A stretch of DNA of 57,013 nt, taken from Deltaproteobacteria bacterium (lineage in GTDB: Bacteria; Desulfobacterota; Binatia; UBA12015). Of the stretch, positions 17,061 to 26,184 are shown piece after piece. The notes below the pieces were generated by a model. That model made no database searches. It was not told the DNA's origin and saw only the letters and a program-made list of their open reading frames with translations. Every line of letters starts with the position of its first letter. Within the stretch, counting starts at the first letter, position 1. Made by a program: the position numbers and the translations under genes. Where the stretch lies: positions 1-57,013 of the forward strand of contig VGTK01000012.1 in NCBI GenBank assembly GCA_016874715.1, read 5' to 3'.

Positions 17061-18238
17061 ATGCGCGAGCTCTCGGCGATGATCGTGGCCATGGCCGGTT
17101 GGTCGTTCGTCCTCCCAGCGCTCTTCGGTCCGGGGCGAGCCGATGCTGCGCCGTGCGTGTTCGTCAAGCTCGCGGCGGCCGGACAGGAGGTCGCCGCCAG
17201 GCTGCGCTGCGAGGCCCGCGATCTCGAAACGGGTGTGGTGCCCGCGTGCGTCGCGGACGCTGCCACGCGGCGTCAGCTCGCGTTCGCCGCCGCCGAGACC
17301 GAGGGTGGTTGCCAGACGACGGGTGACTCGGCAGCGATCGGCGATGCGGTCGACGATCTCGTCGCCTCCCTGCGGACGGCCCTTCTTCCCGGCGGACCCG
17401 GGTCGTCGCTGTGCACCGAAGGGCAGCTGCGCGCCGCGGCACGCGCCGCTCGCCGGCTCATGCAGGCGTACGCGCGCAACGCGCGGCAGCCCGACGCTGC
17501 GCGACTGAACCAGCGGATTGCCGACGCGCAGGAGCTCTTCACCGCGTCGTTCACGGACGCCGTCGCGCTCGGAAGCTGTCTGTCCGCGACCGGGGACGTC
17601 GCGGCGTTCACGCTGCTCGGGCAGGGCACTGCGCGTCTGCGCGGCCTTCTCGAGCCGAGCTGCGGCGACGGCGTGCGAGCGCCGGTCGAGCCGTGCGACG
17701 GCGACGACCTCGGCTCCTGCACCGGAACGTGCACCGCGAGCTGCACCTGCGACATGTCGGCGGCCTGTCCGTGCTGGACCCGGACCGTGATCGACGCGAC
17801 GTTCCCCCCCGGGTACTTCGACCAGAACGGCCGCGGCGGCGCGACCTGCGACAGCCCGAGCGGCTTCCGGGGATTCTTCTCGTCCGACACCTGCTTCCTT
17901 CCGCGGCTGGTCAATCCCGGTATCGACATCGCACGGGCAGGCGCGGTGGTCCTCGGGGACTCGTCGTGCTTTCTGATCGCGGACCTCGACATCGACAACG
18001 ACGGGTCCTGCGACGGGCCGCCGCACCAGACCAGGATCAGCGCAGCGCAGTCGTCCGCTTGCATTGCGGAGCTGGAAGCATCGGAGGTCTACCAGACCGA
18101 GTGCGTCGCCCCGCCGCCGACTCGTACTGCACCGTGATTACCGAGCTCGACCCTGGCGACGACGGCTCCTGCGTTCTCCCGCCGTCGCTCGTCGGCATCG
18201 ATCGGGACGAGGCGGCCGCGTGCAAGGCGGCACTCTAG
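17061..18238 (+). pseudogene. secreted cysteine-rich protein with a 3' frameshift
   Basis: The ATG at 17061 follows GGAGGGAAAGG. A signal peptide (AMIVAMAGWSFVLPALFG...ADAAP) leads a helical four-Cys domain. A DUF4215-like block CGDGVRAPVEPCDGDD...CTGTCTASCTC follows, then a C-terminal module. The initial frame stops at 18137 after CVAPPPTRTAP. A one-base shift in the CCGCCGCCG tract at 18111-18119 opens another frame to 18238 (DSYCTVITEL, DDGSCVLPP, AAACKAAL). That segment repeats the preceding one (DSSCFLIADL, NDGSC, SSACIAEL), so it is genuine coding sequence and the original product had two such repeats. Function is unknown; extracellular location expected. Confidence 0.75.
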
Positions 18239-18301
18239 TCCAGGCCTCGCAGTAGTACCTGGCGGAGTGCTCCTGGCGCTCACTCGGCTTCACGCCCCGA
18301 C

Positions 18302-18721
18302 TCAGCCGAGATCGGACGGGTAGACGACCTCCAGCTCGACGATCTGCCGCGGGAAGTCCTTGCGGTTGTTGGTGACGAATCGATCCGCGCCACCCTGAAT
18401 GGCCGTGGCGAGGTGGACCGCATCGGCGGCGCGAAGCCGATACTTGGCACCGAGCACCGCAGCCAGATCCGCGATCGCCAGGTCGACAGGCAGCAGATCC
18501 AGCCGCGCGAGAAACCAGGCCAGCGCCGTCACTTCCGTTTGCGCACGTTCGCGCAGCGGCTTCGTCAGCACCTCGGGCACGAGGAGGGTGGACCCGATGC
18601 CCACGCGAGGTGTCCGTTCGGCACCCGTCCTGGCCGCAAAGAGAGCCGCGACCGGCAGCCCCAGAGGACGGACACCCAGGGCCGCGTAGATCAGAACGTC
18701 GGCATCGAAGGCATCCATCAC
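18302..18721 (-). CDS. PIN-domain toxin (VapC-like)
   Basis: A 139-residue PIN ribonuclease-like protein: the first acidic residues in FDADVLIYA, a conserved Glu in VPEVLTK, then AADAVHLATA with the third acidic site and FVTNNRKDFP near the end. VapC toxins cleave tRNA or rRNA using Mg2+. The ATG overlaps the antitoxin stop by ATGA (18718-18721), typical of translational coupling in toxin-antitoxin operons. Activity against a given RNA cannot be predicted. Confidence 0.9.
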   Translation of the reverse strand: MMDAFDADVLIYAALGVRPLGLPVAALFAARTGAERTPRVGIGSTLLVPEVLTKPLRERAQTEVTALAWFLARLDLLPVDLAIADLAAVLGAKYRLRAADAVHLATAIQGGADRFVTNNRKDFPRQIVELEVVYPSDLG

Positions 18722-19008
18722 CGGTGCGTACGGCTCGCCCGAACCTCTGCGACCAGCGCTTCCGCGCGCTGCCGCGAGGCGGACGTCCGAGGTGGCCGAG
18801 GTGCACGCCGCGCCGCGACGATCTGTTCACGCAGGGCGCTGGCTGCCTGCAACACGCCTTCGGCCCTGCGCACACGGAGCAGGTCGGGCCGCACGACGAC
18901 TGCGACGGCCTCGCCGTGCCGCGTGAGCGTGACTTCCTCACCGTCTCGCACCCGCTCGAGGATCTGGGCAAGGCTCGCCCGAGCTTCGCTGATCGACCAG
19001 GTCGCCAT
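18718..19008 (-). CDS. Phd/YefM-type antitoxin
   Basis: A 96-residue protein whose first half (WSISEARASLAQILERVRDG then EEVTLTRHGEAVAVVV) is a Phd/YefM DNA-binding antitoxin domain. The Arg-rich C-terminal tail likely wraps the PIN toxin. It is first in the pair and overlaps the toxin by four bases. The start could also be the ATG at 19026 (adds MDVQKG). I prefer 19008 because a palindrome at 19017-19030 would then lie just upstream as an operator. The complex normally represses its own promoter. Confidence 0.88.
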   Translation of the reverse strand: MATWSISEARASLAQILERVRDGEEVTLTRHGEAVAVVVRPDLLRVRRAEGVLQAASALREQIVAARRAPRPPRTSASRQRAEALVAEVRASRTHR

Positions 19009-19016
19009 GCCCTTTT

Positions 19017-19030
19017 GTACATCCATGTAC
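19017..19030. promoter_or_regulatory. 14-bp palindrome, candidate antitoxin operator
   Basis: GTACATCCATGTAC is a perfect inverted repeat (GTACAT / ATGTAC around two bases) nine bases upstream of the preferred antitoxin start. Phd/YefM antitoxins bind short palindromes in this position; occupancy is inferred. Confidence 0.5.
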
Positions 19031-19118
19031 GTAACGGGACAATCCTCTCCGCGACGGCCGCGCACGCGCCTGCTCGGGGCTCCTTCGCCCGGAGCAGGCC
19101 CTCGTACGCCGAGGTCCG

Positions 19119-19277
19119 TCAGGAGAAGCGTCGCCCGGCGAAGTTGCCGCGGAGCACGACGGCCCCGCCGTTCACCAGCCGGGTGGCACGGGCGACGACA
19201 TCGCGGTCGTCGTTCGTGAACCGGCCGAGCCAGCACACCAGCTCGAGCATCGTCATGCGGATCGGAAAGGGAGGCAT
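19119..19277 (-). CDS. small hypothetical protein
   Basis: A 52-residue reading frame from ATG 19277, alternatives downstream at the internal Met codons. It begins with a hydrophobic MTMLELVCWLGRF and ends GGAVVLRGNFAGRRFS. Composition looks coding and not purely GC-shadow. No clear Shine-Dalgarno sequence, no family recognised. It sits between the antitoxin promoter and the MATE gene. Confidence 0.35.
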   Translation of the reverse strand: MPPFPIRMTMLELVCWLGRFTNDDRDVVARATRLVNGGAVVLRGNFAGRRFS

Positions 19278-19430
19278 CTTGCCGCGGACGTCACGCAACG
19301 GCCGTGCCACGGCGCACGGCGCGGTCCGCCGGACCGTCCCCCGGGGCGCGCGCCATGGCGTCGCGGTGATCCCTGGCACGGCTGCAGCGCGGTGCGAACG
19401 CGCCCGACGTGGGCGCGGCCGAAGCCGACC

Positions 19431-20846
19431 TCAGGACGCGAGCGCCCGGCGCTCGTCCGCCGGGTGCTGCAGCGAGGCGATGCGCCGCGCCCACCACGCG
19501 ACCAGCGCGACCGCGACGACGATGAGCCCGACCGAGAGGCCGATCCACAGCCCGCGGACGCCCAGGCCGCCGCGGAAGCAGAGGCCGTAGCCGACCGGCA
19601 GCCCGATCCCCCAGTAGCCCACCGCCGCCGCGACCATCGCGACGCGGGTCTCGCCGCTGCCGCGCAGGATCCCGGCGGCGACCACCTGCAGCCCGTCGAA
19701 GAGCTGGAACACGGCCGCCACGCCGAGCAGCGCGATGCCGGTCGCGATCACGGCCTCGTCCGTGGTGAAGGCGCGCATGACCAGGCGGGGGGCGAGGGTG
19801 AACACGAGCGCCGCAACGCTCATGAACGCGGCGCCGGCCGCGAGTGCTGCCCAGCCGGCGCGCTCGGCGCCGCGCGGATCGCCCGCGCCGAGCGCCTGTC
19901 CGACGCGCACGGCACCCGCCGACGCGACGCCGAGCGGCACCATGAAGCTGAACGCGGCCGCACCGAGCGCGATCTGGTGCGCCGCGAGCGACAGCGGGTC
20001 GAGTCCCGCGGCGAGTAGCGTCGCCGCGGTGAAGACCCCGCCCTCGAGCACCACCTGCACCGACGCCGGAAGGCCGAGCCGCACGATGCGACCCAGCACC
20101 GCGAAGTCCGGCCAGAGCGGCACGAGGAAGAGCGCGCGGTCGTGGCGCCGGGCGTGCCAGAGGACGAACGCGGTCAGCACCCCGAGCATGTAGACGCGTG
20201 ACAGCGTCGTCGCCCACGCGGCCCCCTCGGCGCCGAGCGCCGGCGCGCCGAGGTTGCCGAAGATCAGGACCCAGTTCACCACGACGTTGACCAGGTTCGC
20301 GCTGATCAGCGCGAAGGTCGCGGCGCGGACGAGGCCCACCGCCTGCAGGTAGCGCCGCAGGGCGACGAACCACAGGAACGGCAGCAGACCGGGCGTGACG
20401 GTCGCGAGGTACGCGCGCGCCGCCGGCAATACCGCGGCGTCGATCCCGGCGAGGTGCAGCCAGTGCCGTGCTGCCCACAAGAGCCCGGTCAGCACGACCG
20501 TCAGGAGCAGGCAGAGGTGGAGGCTCTGCACCAGGGTGCGGTGCGCCTCGTGCATGCGTCCGCCGCCGAAGGCGTGGCTCACCAGGTAGTCGAGGCCGAG
20601 CAGGATGCCGACGCCGAACATCGCCACGAAGTGGAACAGGTTGGCACCTACCGATACCGCGCCGATCGCATCGGCGCCGACGCGGCCGACCATCATCACG
20701 TCGACGAGTCCCATCGCCATGCCGCCGAGCTCGGCGAGCACGACCGGCCCGGCCAGACGCAGCAGGCGCGGCAGCTCGAGGCGCAGGCCCGCGAGCGACA
20801 GCGGCGCGTGGTGGCTCGGGGAGGTGGTGGCGGCGGGCGGCGACAT
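19431..20846 (-). CDS. MATE family multidrug efflux transporter (NorM-like)
   Basis: A 471-residue protein with about twelve hydrophobic segments in two similar halves. Landmarks are LAGPVVLAELGGMAMGLVDVMMVGRVG at the first helices and LGLPASVQVVLEGGVF at the beginning of the second half, followed by SAGAVRVGQALGAGD. These match DinF/NorM-type Na+- or H+-coupled drug and metabolite antiporters in the inner membrane. The start is the ATG at 20846, in a short divergent region shared with the LLM oxidoreductase gene at 20949, so coordinate regulation is possible. Substrate unknown. Confidence 0.93.
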   Translation of the reverse strand: MSPPAATTSPSHHAPLSLAGLRLELPRLLRLAGPVVLAELGGMAMGLVDVMMVGRVGADAIGAVSVGANLFHFVAMFGVGILLGLDYLVSHAFGGGRMHEAHRTLVQSLHLCLLLTVVLTGLLWAARHWLHLAGIDAAVLPAARAYLATVTPGLLPFLWFVALRRYLQAVGLVRAATFALISANLVNVVVNWVLIFGNLGAPALGAEGAAWATTLSRVYMLGVLTAFVLWHARRHDRALFLVPLWPDFAVLGRIVRLGLPASVQVVLEGGVFTAATLLAAGLDPLSLAAHQIALGAAAFSFMVPLGVASAGAVRVGQALGAGDPRGAERAGWAALAAGAAFMSVAALVFTLAPRLVMRAFTTDEAVIATGIALLGVAAVFQLFDGLQVVAAGILRGSGETRVAMVAAAVGYWGIGLPVGYGLCFRGGLGVRGLWIGLSVGLIVVAVALVAWWARRIASLQHPADERRALAS

Positions 20847-20948
20847 CGGAATCGACGAGGGTAGCGGTTCGGCGCAGCTGGTCCGAGGGCCTTCCTTCGG
20901 CGTGGAGAATTGCCGGGATGCCGGTGCGCACGCTAGGACAACCGGCAC

Positions 20949-21821
20949 ATGAAACTCGGAATGACCCTGCCGTCGATGGTCCCGGACCTCACGCGCGCCG
21001 ATCTGCTCGCCTGGATGCGCGGCATCGACGACGGTCCGTGGTCGTCGCTCGCCTGTGGCGAGCGGCTCGCGTTCCCGAACCCGGAGATGATGGTGTCGCT
21101 CGCCGGTGCTGCGGCGGTGACCGAGCGGGTGCGAATCGCCTTCACGGTCGTCGTGCTGCCGCTGCACCGGACGCTGCTCATGGCGAAGCAGATCGCCACC
21201 CTCGACGTGCTCTCGGGCGGCCGGGTGTCGGTCGCGGTCGGCGTCGGCGGCCGCGAGGAGGACTACAAGGCCGCCGAGGCGCCGTTCGAGAAGCGCATGG
21301 TGCGGATGGAGAAGCAGGTAGCACAGCTCCGCAGCGCGTGGGCCGGCGAGGTCGTGCTCGAGGGCGTGAACCCCATCGGTCCGAAGCCGGTGCAGCCCGG
21401 CGGACCGGAGATCCTCGCCGGCTCGCTGATGCCGAAGTCGATCCGGCGCGTGTCGCGCTGGGCGGACGGCATCAGCGGCTTCAGCTTCGCCCCCGACCCG
21501 AACGAGATCGCCGCCGCCTTCGAGGTCGCGCGCGCGGCGTGGCGCGAGAGCGGCCGCCCGGCGCCGCGGCTCGTGACCAGCTTCTGGTACGCGCTCGGTC
21601 CGAAGGGTCGCGAGCAGATGGACGTGTACGTGAAGCGCTACCTGAACTTCTTCGGCCCGGACGCGGCGGTCGGCGTGGCCGCCATGTGCAGCGCCGTCAC
21701 GCCGGACGCGCTGCGCGACTCGGTACGCCGGATCCGCGACCTCGGCACCGACGAGCTGATCCTCGTGCCGACCACGGCCGACCCCGACGAGCTGAAGCGC
21801 ACCGCGGACGCCCTCGGGTGA
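20949..21821 (+). CDS. LLM-class flavin/F420-dependent oxidoreductase
   Basis: A 290-residue bacterial-luciferase-like TIM barrel: MKLGMTLPSM start, then the conserved MAKQIATLDVLSGGRVSVAVGVG block and a C-terminal IRDLGTDELILVP. The family uses FMN or coenzyme F420 for hydride transfer or monooxygenation of diverse organics. The cofactor cannot be decided by eye; F420 is common in the lineage suggested. The 2OG oxygenase begins 34 bases after the stop, so the two are probably co-transcribed. Confidence 0.9.
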   Translation: MKLGMTLPSMVPDLTRADLLAWMRGIDDGPWSSLACGERLAFPNPEMMVSLAGAAAVTERVRIAFTVVVLPLHRTLLMAKQIATLDVLSGGRVSVAVGVGGREEDYKAAEAPFEKRMVRMEKQVAQLRSAWAGEVVLEGVNPIGPKPVQPGGPEILAGSLMPKSIRRVSRWADGISGFSFAPDPNEIAAAFEVARAAWRESGRPAPRLVTSFWYALGPKGREQMDVYVKRYLNFFGPDAAVGVAAMCSAVTPDALRDSVRRIRDLGTDELILVPTTADPDELKRTADALG

Positions 21822-21855
21822 GGACGCCCGACCGGAATCGTCTGCCGCGGCGTCC

Positions 21856-22860
21856 ATGACCGGCATGGCACAGGTTTCGTCGCCGGCGGGGACGACCGTC
21901 GATCCGCGCGTCGCGGCGGCGGCCGGCGAGCTCGCCGCCCGCTTCCGCGCGGCGGCGCCGTTTCCGCACGTCGTGATCGACGGCTTTCTGGCGCCGGCGC
22001 TGTGCCGGCAGCTCGTCGAGACGTTCCCCGCCTACGATGGCGAGCGCTTCCGCAACGACTGGGGCGAGCTCGGCAAGGCGTGGCGCGAAGACGTGTCGCG
22101 GCTCGGTCCGGCCTGGGCGGAGCTCGACCGAGGCCTGCGTTCGCCGGAATTCCTGGGACTGCTGAGCCGCATCTCGGGCATCCCGCACCTGCTGTTCGAC
22201 CCGGCGTACTTCGGCGGCGGGACGCACGAGAACCTGCACGACATGGAGCTCGACCCGCACGTCGACTTCAACCTGCACCCGCAGTCGCAGCTGCACCGCC
22301 GCCTGAACCTGCTGCTGTACCTGAACGACGAGTGGGACGAGGCGTGGGGCGGCGCGCTCGAGCTGCACACGAACCCGTGGCGTCCGCCGCACGAGAACCG
22401 CATCACGACGATCCCGCCGCTCGCGAATCGCTGCGTGATCTTCGAGACCAGCGACCGCTCGTGGCACGGCTTCCGGCGCATCGCGCTGCCGGAGAACCGG
22501 CGCCACCTGTCGCGCCGCTCGTTCGCGATGTACCTCTACACGCGCGAGCGCCCGGCGCTGCCGCTGATCCCGCACGACGTGACGATCTACACCGACCGTC
22601 CGCTGCCCGACCGGATCCACGCCGGCTACACGCTCACCGAGGCCGACGTCGCGGAGCTGGGCGCGCTGGTGTCGCGCCGTGACCGCAAGCTCGAGTACCT
22701 GTACGGGCGCGCGATCGACTACGCGCAGCCCACGCTCGCCGCGCGCGTCCGCCGCGCCGACCGGTGGGCGCACCTGCGCGGTCTGCCCGGGCGCGCCCTG
22801 CGCAAGGCCGGCCGGCTCGCGCGCCGCCTGCTCGCGGGGTCGTCGCCGGCCAAGCCGTAG
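21856..22860 (+). CDS. 2OG-Fe(II) oxygenase, prolyl-4-hydroxylase-like
   Basis: A 334-residue protein with the double-stranded beta-helix signature: LDPHVDFNLHP provides HxD, SWHGFRRI the distal His, and SRRSFAMYLYTRE the Arg that binds 2-oxoglutarate. N-terminal FPHVVIDGFL is typical of the P4H-like subgroup that hydroxylates proteins or glycan-linked substrates. The last 60 residues are Arg-rich. Start ATG at 21856 (a second ATG at 21865 is possible). It follows the LLM gene closely. Confidence 0.9.
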   Translation: MTGMAQVSSPAGTTVDPRVAAAAGELAARFRAAAPFPHVVIDGFLAPALCRQLVETFPAYDGERFRNDWGELGKAWREDVSRLGPAWAELDRGLRSPEFLGLLSRISGIPHLLFDPAYFGGGTHENLHDMELDPHVDFNLHPQSQLHRRLNLLLYLNDEWDEAWGGALELHTNPWRPPHENRITTIPPLANRCVIFETSDRSWHGFRRIALPENRRHLSRRSFAMYLYTRERPALPLIPHDVTIYTDRPLPDRIHAGYTLTEADVAELGALVSRRDRKLEYLYGRAIDYAQPTLAARVRRADRWAHLRGLPGRALRKAGRLARRLLAGSSPAKP

Positions 22861-22941
22861 CGCGCCGAGCGCGGCCCTGCGCTCGTCATCCGTGCACGTG
22901 TCGCGGGCTCGGCCCGGGGCCCATGCCGGGGCGCGTCGCCG

Positions 22942-24237
22942 TCAGGGCAGCGTGAAGCGGAACACCGTGCCGTAGTACCGCGACGCATCGGGATCGTCGG
23001 CACCACCCGCCTGCGTGAGTCCGTAGAGCGTGCGGCCGTCCGCGTCCGCGACGAGATCGTCCTCGGGGAACGCGCCGGTCGTGCGGCGGTCGAACGAGGC
23101 AAGCACCTCGTACTCCCCGCCGGCGATGCGCCAGCGGAACAGCGTGCCGTCACCGTTCGCGCCGCCCTTCGTCGTGGTGCCGTAGAGCCAGCCGTCGAGC
23201 AGCAGCAGCGACCCGAACGGCTGCGCGCCGTCGCCCGCGGACGCGCCGAAGGAGTGCAGGATGCGGAAGTCGGAGCCGTCCTCGCGGATCGAGAACAGTG
23301 TTCCCTGCAGCGCCTCCCCGCCGAGCTCCGTCGTCGCGTACGCGACGCCGTCGACGATCCGCAGGAAGCCGTGGTCGTTGGTGTCACCGTCGGTGCGCTC
23401 GCCCTGCGCGAAGGTGTGCAGCACCTCGTACGTGCCGGTCGCGACGTCGAAGCGGAAGATGACGCCGCCGCCCTTGCCGCCGCCGGTTGGCGTGCCGTTC
23501 TTGCGCGTCATGCCGAGCAGCCGGCCGCGCGCGTCGAAGGCGAGCACGCCGTGCGGCTGGTCGCCGTCCTTCGCGGAGAACGAGTGCAGCAGGCGGTAGC
23601 CCGTGCCGTCGGTGCCGATCGCGTACAGCGTGCCCGATCCGTGCGCGCCGCCCGACGACGTCATGCCGTAGAGCGTGCGTCCGTCCGGCGCGAGCGCGGG
23701 CGGGCTGTGCGGCAGCGCCGACGCGCTCGGTCCGCCGTCGAGCTCGAGCAGCACCTGGTAGTCGCTGCCGTCGGGGCGGATCGTGAACAGCGCTCCGTTG
23801 CCGAGCTGTACGGTCGGTGGACCGCTCGTGACGTCGCCGGTCACGCGGCTCGGCTGGTCGTTGAGCTGGTTGCCGCCATAGAGCGCCGCTCCGAGCAGGC
23901 GGTCGCCGAGCCAGAGCATCGCGTTGTGGTGCGGCTGGTTGCCGGAGCCGTTGTCGCCGCCGGCGGAGAACGAGTACAGGCTCGCGAAGCCGCTGCCGTC
24001 CTCGGCGATGCGAAAGACCGTCCCGCTGTTCGCGGCTCCACCGACCGCGGTGCGTCCGTAGAGCACCCCGCCGACGCGAGTGAGCGAGCCACGCGACCAC
24101 GCGCCGTCCGTACCGTCGAAGGCGTGCAGGACCTCGAGGCGGCTCGCGAGCGGAGCGTCGCCGCGCGCGACGGCGGCGGCGAGCAACCCGACGGCCGCGA
24201 GCACGGCCCCGATCCATCCGCGGCGATGCGTACGCAT
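22942..24237 (-). CDS. secreted GloVer-type beta-propeller protein
   Basis: A 431-residue exported protein. After a signal peptide (RRGWIGAVLAAVGLLAAAVARGDA) come repeats of about 50 residues with the form LHSFxxxDGxxP, a DGxLYGxTxxGG strand and GTLFxIxxDGS. This is the tandem GloVer repeat found in extracellular propellers. No catalytic residues are apparent; a binding or surface role is likely. The start at 24237 is chosen over 24264 because the signal peptide begins there and GAGGG precedes it. Confidence 0.88.
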   Translation of the reverse strand: MRTHRRGWIGAVLAAVGLLAAAVARGDAPLASRLEVLHAFDGTDGAWSRGSLTRVGGVLYGRTAVGGAANSGTVFRIAEDGSGFASLYSFSAGGDNGSGNQPHHNAMLWLGDRLLGAALYGGNQLNDQPSRVTGDVTSGPPTVQLGNGALFTIRPDGSDYQVLLELDGGPSASALPHSPPALAPDGRTLYGMTSSGGAHGSGTLYAIGTDGTGYRLLHSFSAKDGDQPHGVLAFDARGRLLGMTRKNGTPTGGGKGGGVIFRFDVATGTYEVLHTFAQGERTDGDTNDHGFLRIVDGVAYATTELGGEALQGTLFSIREDGSDFRILHSFGASAGDGAQPFGSLLLLDGWLYGTTTKGGANGDGTLFRWRIAGGEYEVLASFDRRTTGAFPEDDLVADADGRTLYGLTQAGGADDPDASRYYGTVFRFTLP

Positions 24238-24814
24238 CGCCCTCGTTGACGGCCCTTGGACCATGCCGCTTTAGACGCCTGGAGGTGCCGGCGCGCGACG
24301 TCATGCCGCCGCGGTGCACCCGCACGCGTCGCTCCAGATCGGGCGCACGACAGGAAGATGAGTAGCCCCGGTCACGCCGCCCTGTGCAGCGCGCGGCGTT
24401 CCCGAGAGTCCTCGAAGCGACCACCGAGGCGCACGCAGCGCAGGACGAGGACAGCGTGCGAGGAGGCCCGCAAGTGCGCGCGGTACGTCGTCGGGTCCGT
24501 GCCGGGCGCCGGCGCCATGCATGCTTGACTCCCGCGACGCGCCCTTTCGTGAGGGGCACTATGCGCCTCGCGACAGCTGCATCCGACGCAGAGAGGAAGT
24601 TCGCGCGACGGATCTCCGTCGCGCCATGTCCTCGGCGTCGAGCGCTAAAGGCCGGACGCGCGACGGGCGACACCCGTCATGTAGGCGGCACTTGCGTCCC
24701 GCCGCCGACGGAGCCGGAGTCACGCCGGAGGGTCGTCGTTCATCGTCCGATGGTGTCGTACCGGGAAAAACAGGCCGTTCTCGGCGTCGATCAACAGCTT
24801 GGGGGAGACTGAAC
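24238..24814. other. non-coding gap with a 22-bp inverted repeat
   Basis: No reading frame here has convincing coding character. At 24603-24624 there is a perfect 10-bp inverted repeat with a two-base centre (GCGCGACGGA TC TCCGTCGCGC). It could be a regulator site or an RNA hairpin in the leader of the lipoprotein gene. A GGGGGAG Shine-Dalgarno sequence for that gene lies at 24801-24807. Confidence 0.5.
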
Positions 24815-25213
24815 GTGCAGCGCATCATGAAACTCGGACTTGTGGTGGTGGCGAGCATCGGCTGTTCGATGGGGCCGCTGGCGGGCTGCTCCAGCACCTC
24901 CTCGGGTGACGCGCCGCCCGCGGGCCTGGTGGCCTACATCACCAACGCGCAGGACAACGGGGACTCGGCCGGCATGGGCACGGTCATCCCGGTCGACCTG
25001 GAGACCGGCAAGCCAGTGAACCCGATCGACGTCGGCGAGGGGGCGGGAACCAATGCCATCATCGTCACCGCCGATGGCACCACCGAGGTCGAGCAGCTGG
25101 CCACCGAGCTCGAGCAGGAGCTCGTGGCGCAGACGACGCGTCTCGCCGAGCACGTCACGGCCGAGCGTGTCCGTGTCGGGGACCCAGCGCGCGGCACCGG
25201 CTCGGCGGCATGA
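24815..25213 (+). CDS. lipoprotein with a truncated YVTN-type propeller blade
   Basis: A 132-residue product starting at GTG 24815 (GGGGGAG eight bases upstream) or ATG 24827. It has a lipoprotein signal with lipobox LAGC followed by SSTSSG. Then comes one blade typical of YVTN/lactonase propellers: VAYITNAQDN, GTVIPVDLETGKPVNPIDVG and TNAIIVTADG. Instead of further blades it continues with a Glu-rich helix (TTEVEQLATELEQEL). Its stop overlaps the next start as ATGA. It looks like the first blade of a lost propeller joined to unrelated sequence. Function unknown. Confidence 0.6.
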   Translation: MQRIMKLGLVVVASIGCSMGPLAGCSSTSSGDAPPAGLVAYITNAQDNGDSAGMGTVIPVDLETGKPVNPIDVGEGAGTNAIIVTADGTTEVEQLATELEQELVAQTTRLAEHVTAERVRVGDPARGTGSAA

Positions 25214-26184
25214 CCTTCTCTGCCTCGGGATCGCAAACGGGGCCCGAGAGTTTCTTCCTTTTCGGTGTCGGGACTACGTTCGTGCTCTCGGTGACGGGCA
25301 GTGCGTCGCCGAGCGGCGACTCGATCAGCGGCGTCGTCACCACGCCGTTCGGCGAGATTCCGTTTACCGGATCGTTGTGCGGCAACGGCGCGCTGGACGG
25401 CAGCGAGGAATGCGATGCCGGGTACGGTCCGTCCTCGTCCTGTGATCTGGACAGCTGTTCGTTGCTCGAGGATCCGCCGATCTGCAACGCCCGCGTGTGC
25501 GAGGCCGGATCGTGTACCATCGTGCCGCTGCCGAGCGGCACGTCGTGCGATCGGGACGGCGAGAGCTGCACGATCGACGAGTGCGACGGCGCCGGAGCGT
25601 GCGCCATGGTTGCGTGCTCGGCGTGCTGCGATGCCAGCGCCGGCTGTACGCCGCGCGCGTGCAAGCGTTCTCTCGCGAGCAAGACCAGCTTGTCGCTGGC
25701 GGTGAGCCCCGCCGGCAAGGAACGGATCGTGTGGACGGCGGCCAGGCTCGAAGCGGCCACATCGGCCGAGCTCGGTGACCCCACGACCGCGGGGGACTAC
25801 CATCTCTGTGTGTTCGACCAGGGCACCGCGCGTCGGCTGCGGTTGGACGCGATGCTCCCCGCCGCGACCTCGTGCGGATCCCGTCCGTGCTGGCGGTCGA
25901 CGTCCAAGGGTTTCGCGTACAGGAGCTCGACGGGAGCGCCGGACGGCGTGACCAGCCTGCGCATCGCTTCCAGCCCCGCGGGGAGCGGCACGCTCGCCGT
26001 CAGGGGAAAGGGTGCGGCGTTGCTGCACGGCACGCCCGAGTCCACGCCGCCGCGGCCGTTCGAGGGTTCCGTCGTCGTCGAGCTCCACAACCCGACCACC
26101 TGCTGGGCCACCGACTTCGGCAGCCCGGGCACGATCGTGCGTCGCAGTGGCGATGGGCTCTTCGTTGCGAAGGGCGGGGAATAG
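25210..26184 (+). CDS. cysteine-rich protein lacking its own signal peptide
   Basis: A 324-residue protein. After a beta-rich start comes a DUF4215-like block CGNGALDGSEECDAG, then many Cys pairs (CNARVCEAGSC, CTIDECDGAG, CSACCDASAGC). The C-terminal 190-residue domain has a GKERIVWTA opening, LGDPTTAGDYHLCVFD and GAPDGVTSLRIASSPAGSG, a pattern recurrent in Binatia secreted proteins. All this suits an extracellular protein, yet no signal peptide is present. Translation starts by ATGA overlap with the lipoprotein. A 5' truncation is likely; the upstream lipoprotein may be its displaced N-terminus. Confidence 0.7.
   Translation: MTFSASGSQTGPESFFLFGVGTTFVLSVTGSASPSGDSISGVVTTPFGEIPFTGSLCGNGALDGSEECDAGYGPSSSCDLDSCSLLEDPPICNARVCEAGSCTIVPLPSGTSCDRDGESCTIDECDGAGACAMVACSACCDASAGCTPRACKRSLASKTSLSLAVSPAGKERIVWTAARLEAATSAELGDPTTAGDYHLCVFDQGTARRLRLDAMLPAATSCGSRPCWRSTSKGFAYRSSTGAPDGVTSLRIASSPAGSGTLAVRGKGAALLHGTPESTPPRPFEGSVVVELHNPTTCWATDFGSPGTIVRRSGDGLFVAKGGE

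Noticed and set aside
15089..17266. 725-codon minus-strand frame opposite the thiolase
   Set aside because: Shadow of the plus-strand gene; no start signal, no family motif.
24384..24812. 142-codon frame before the lipoprotein
   Set aside because: Arg-rich, no Shine-Dalgarno, no motif; the real gene starts at 24815.
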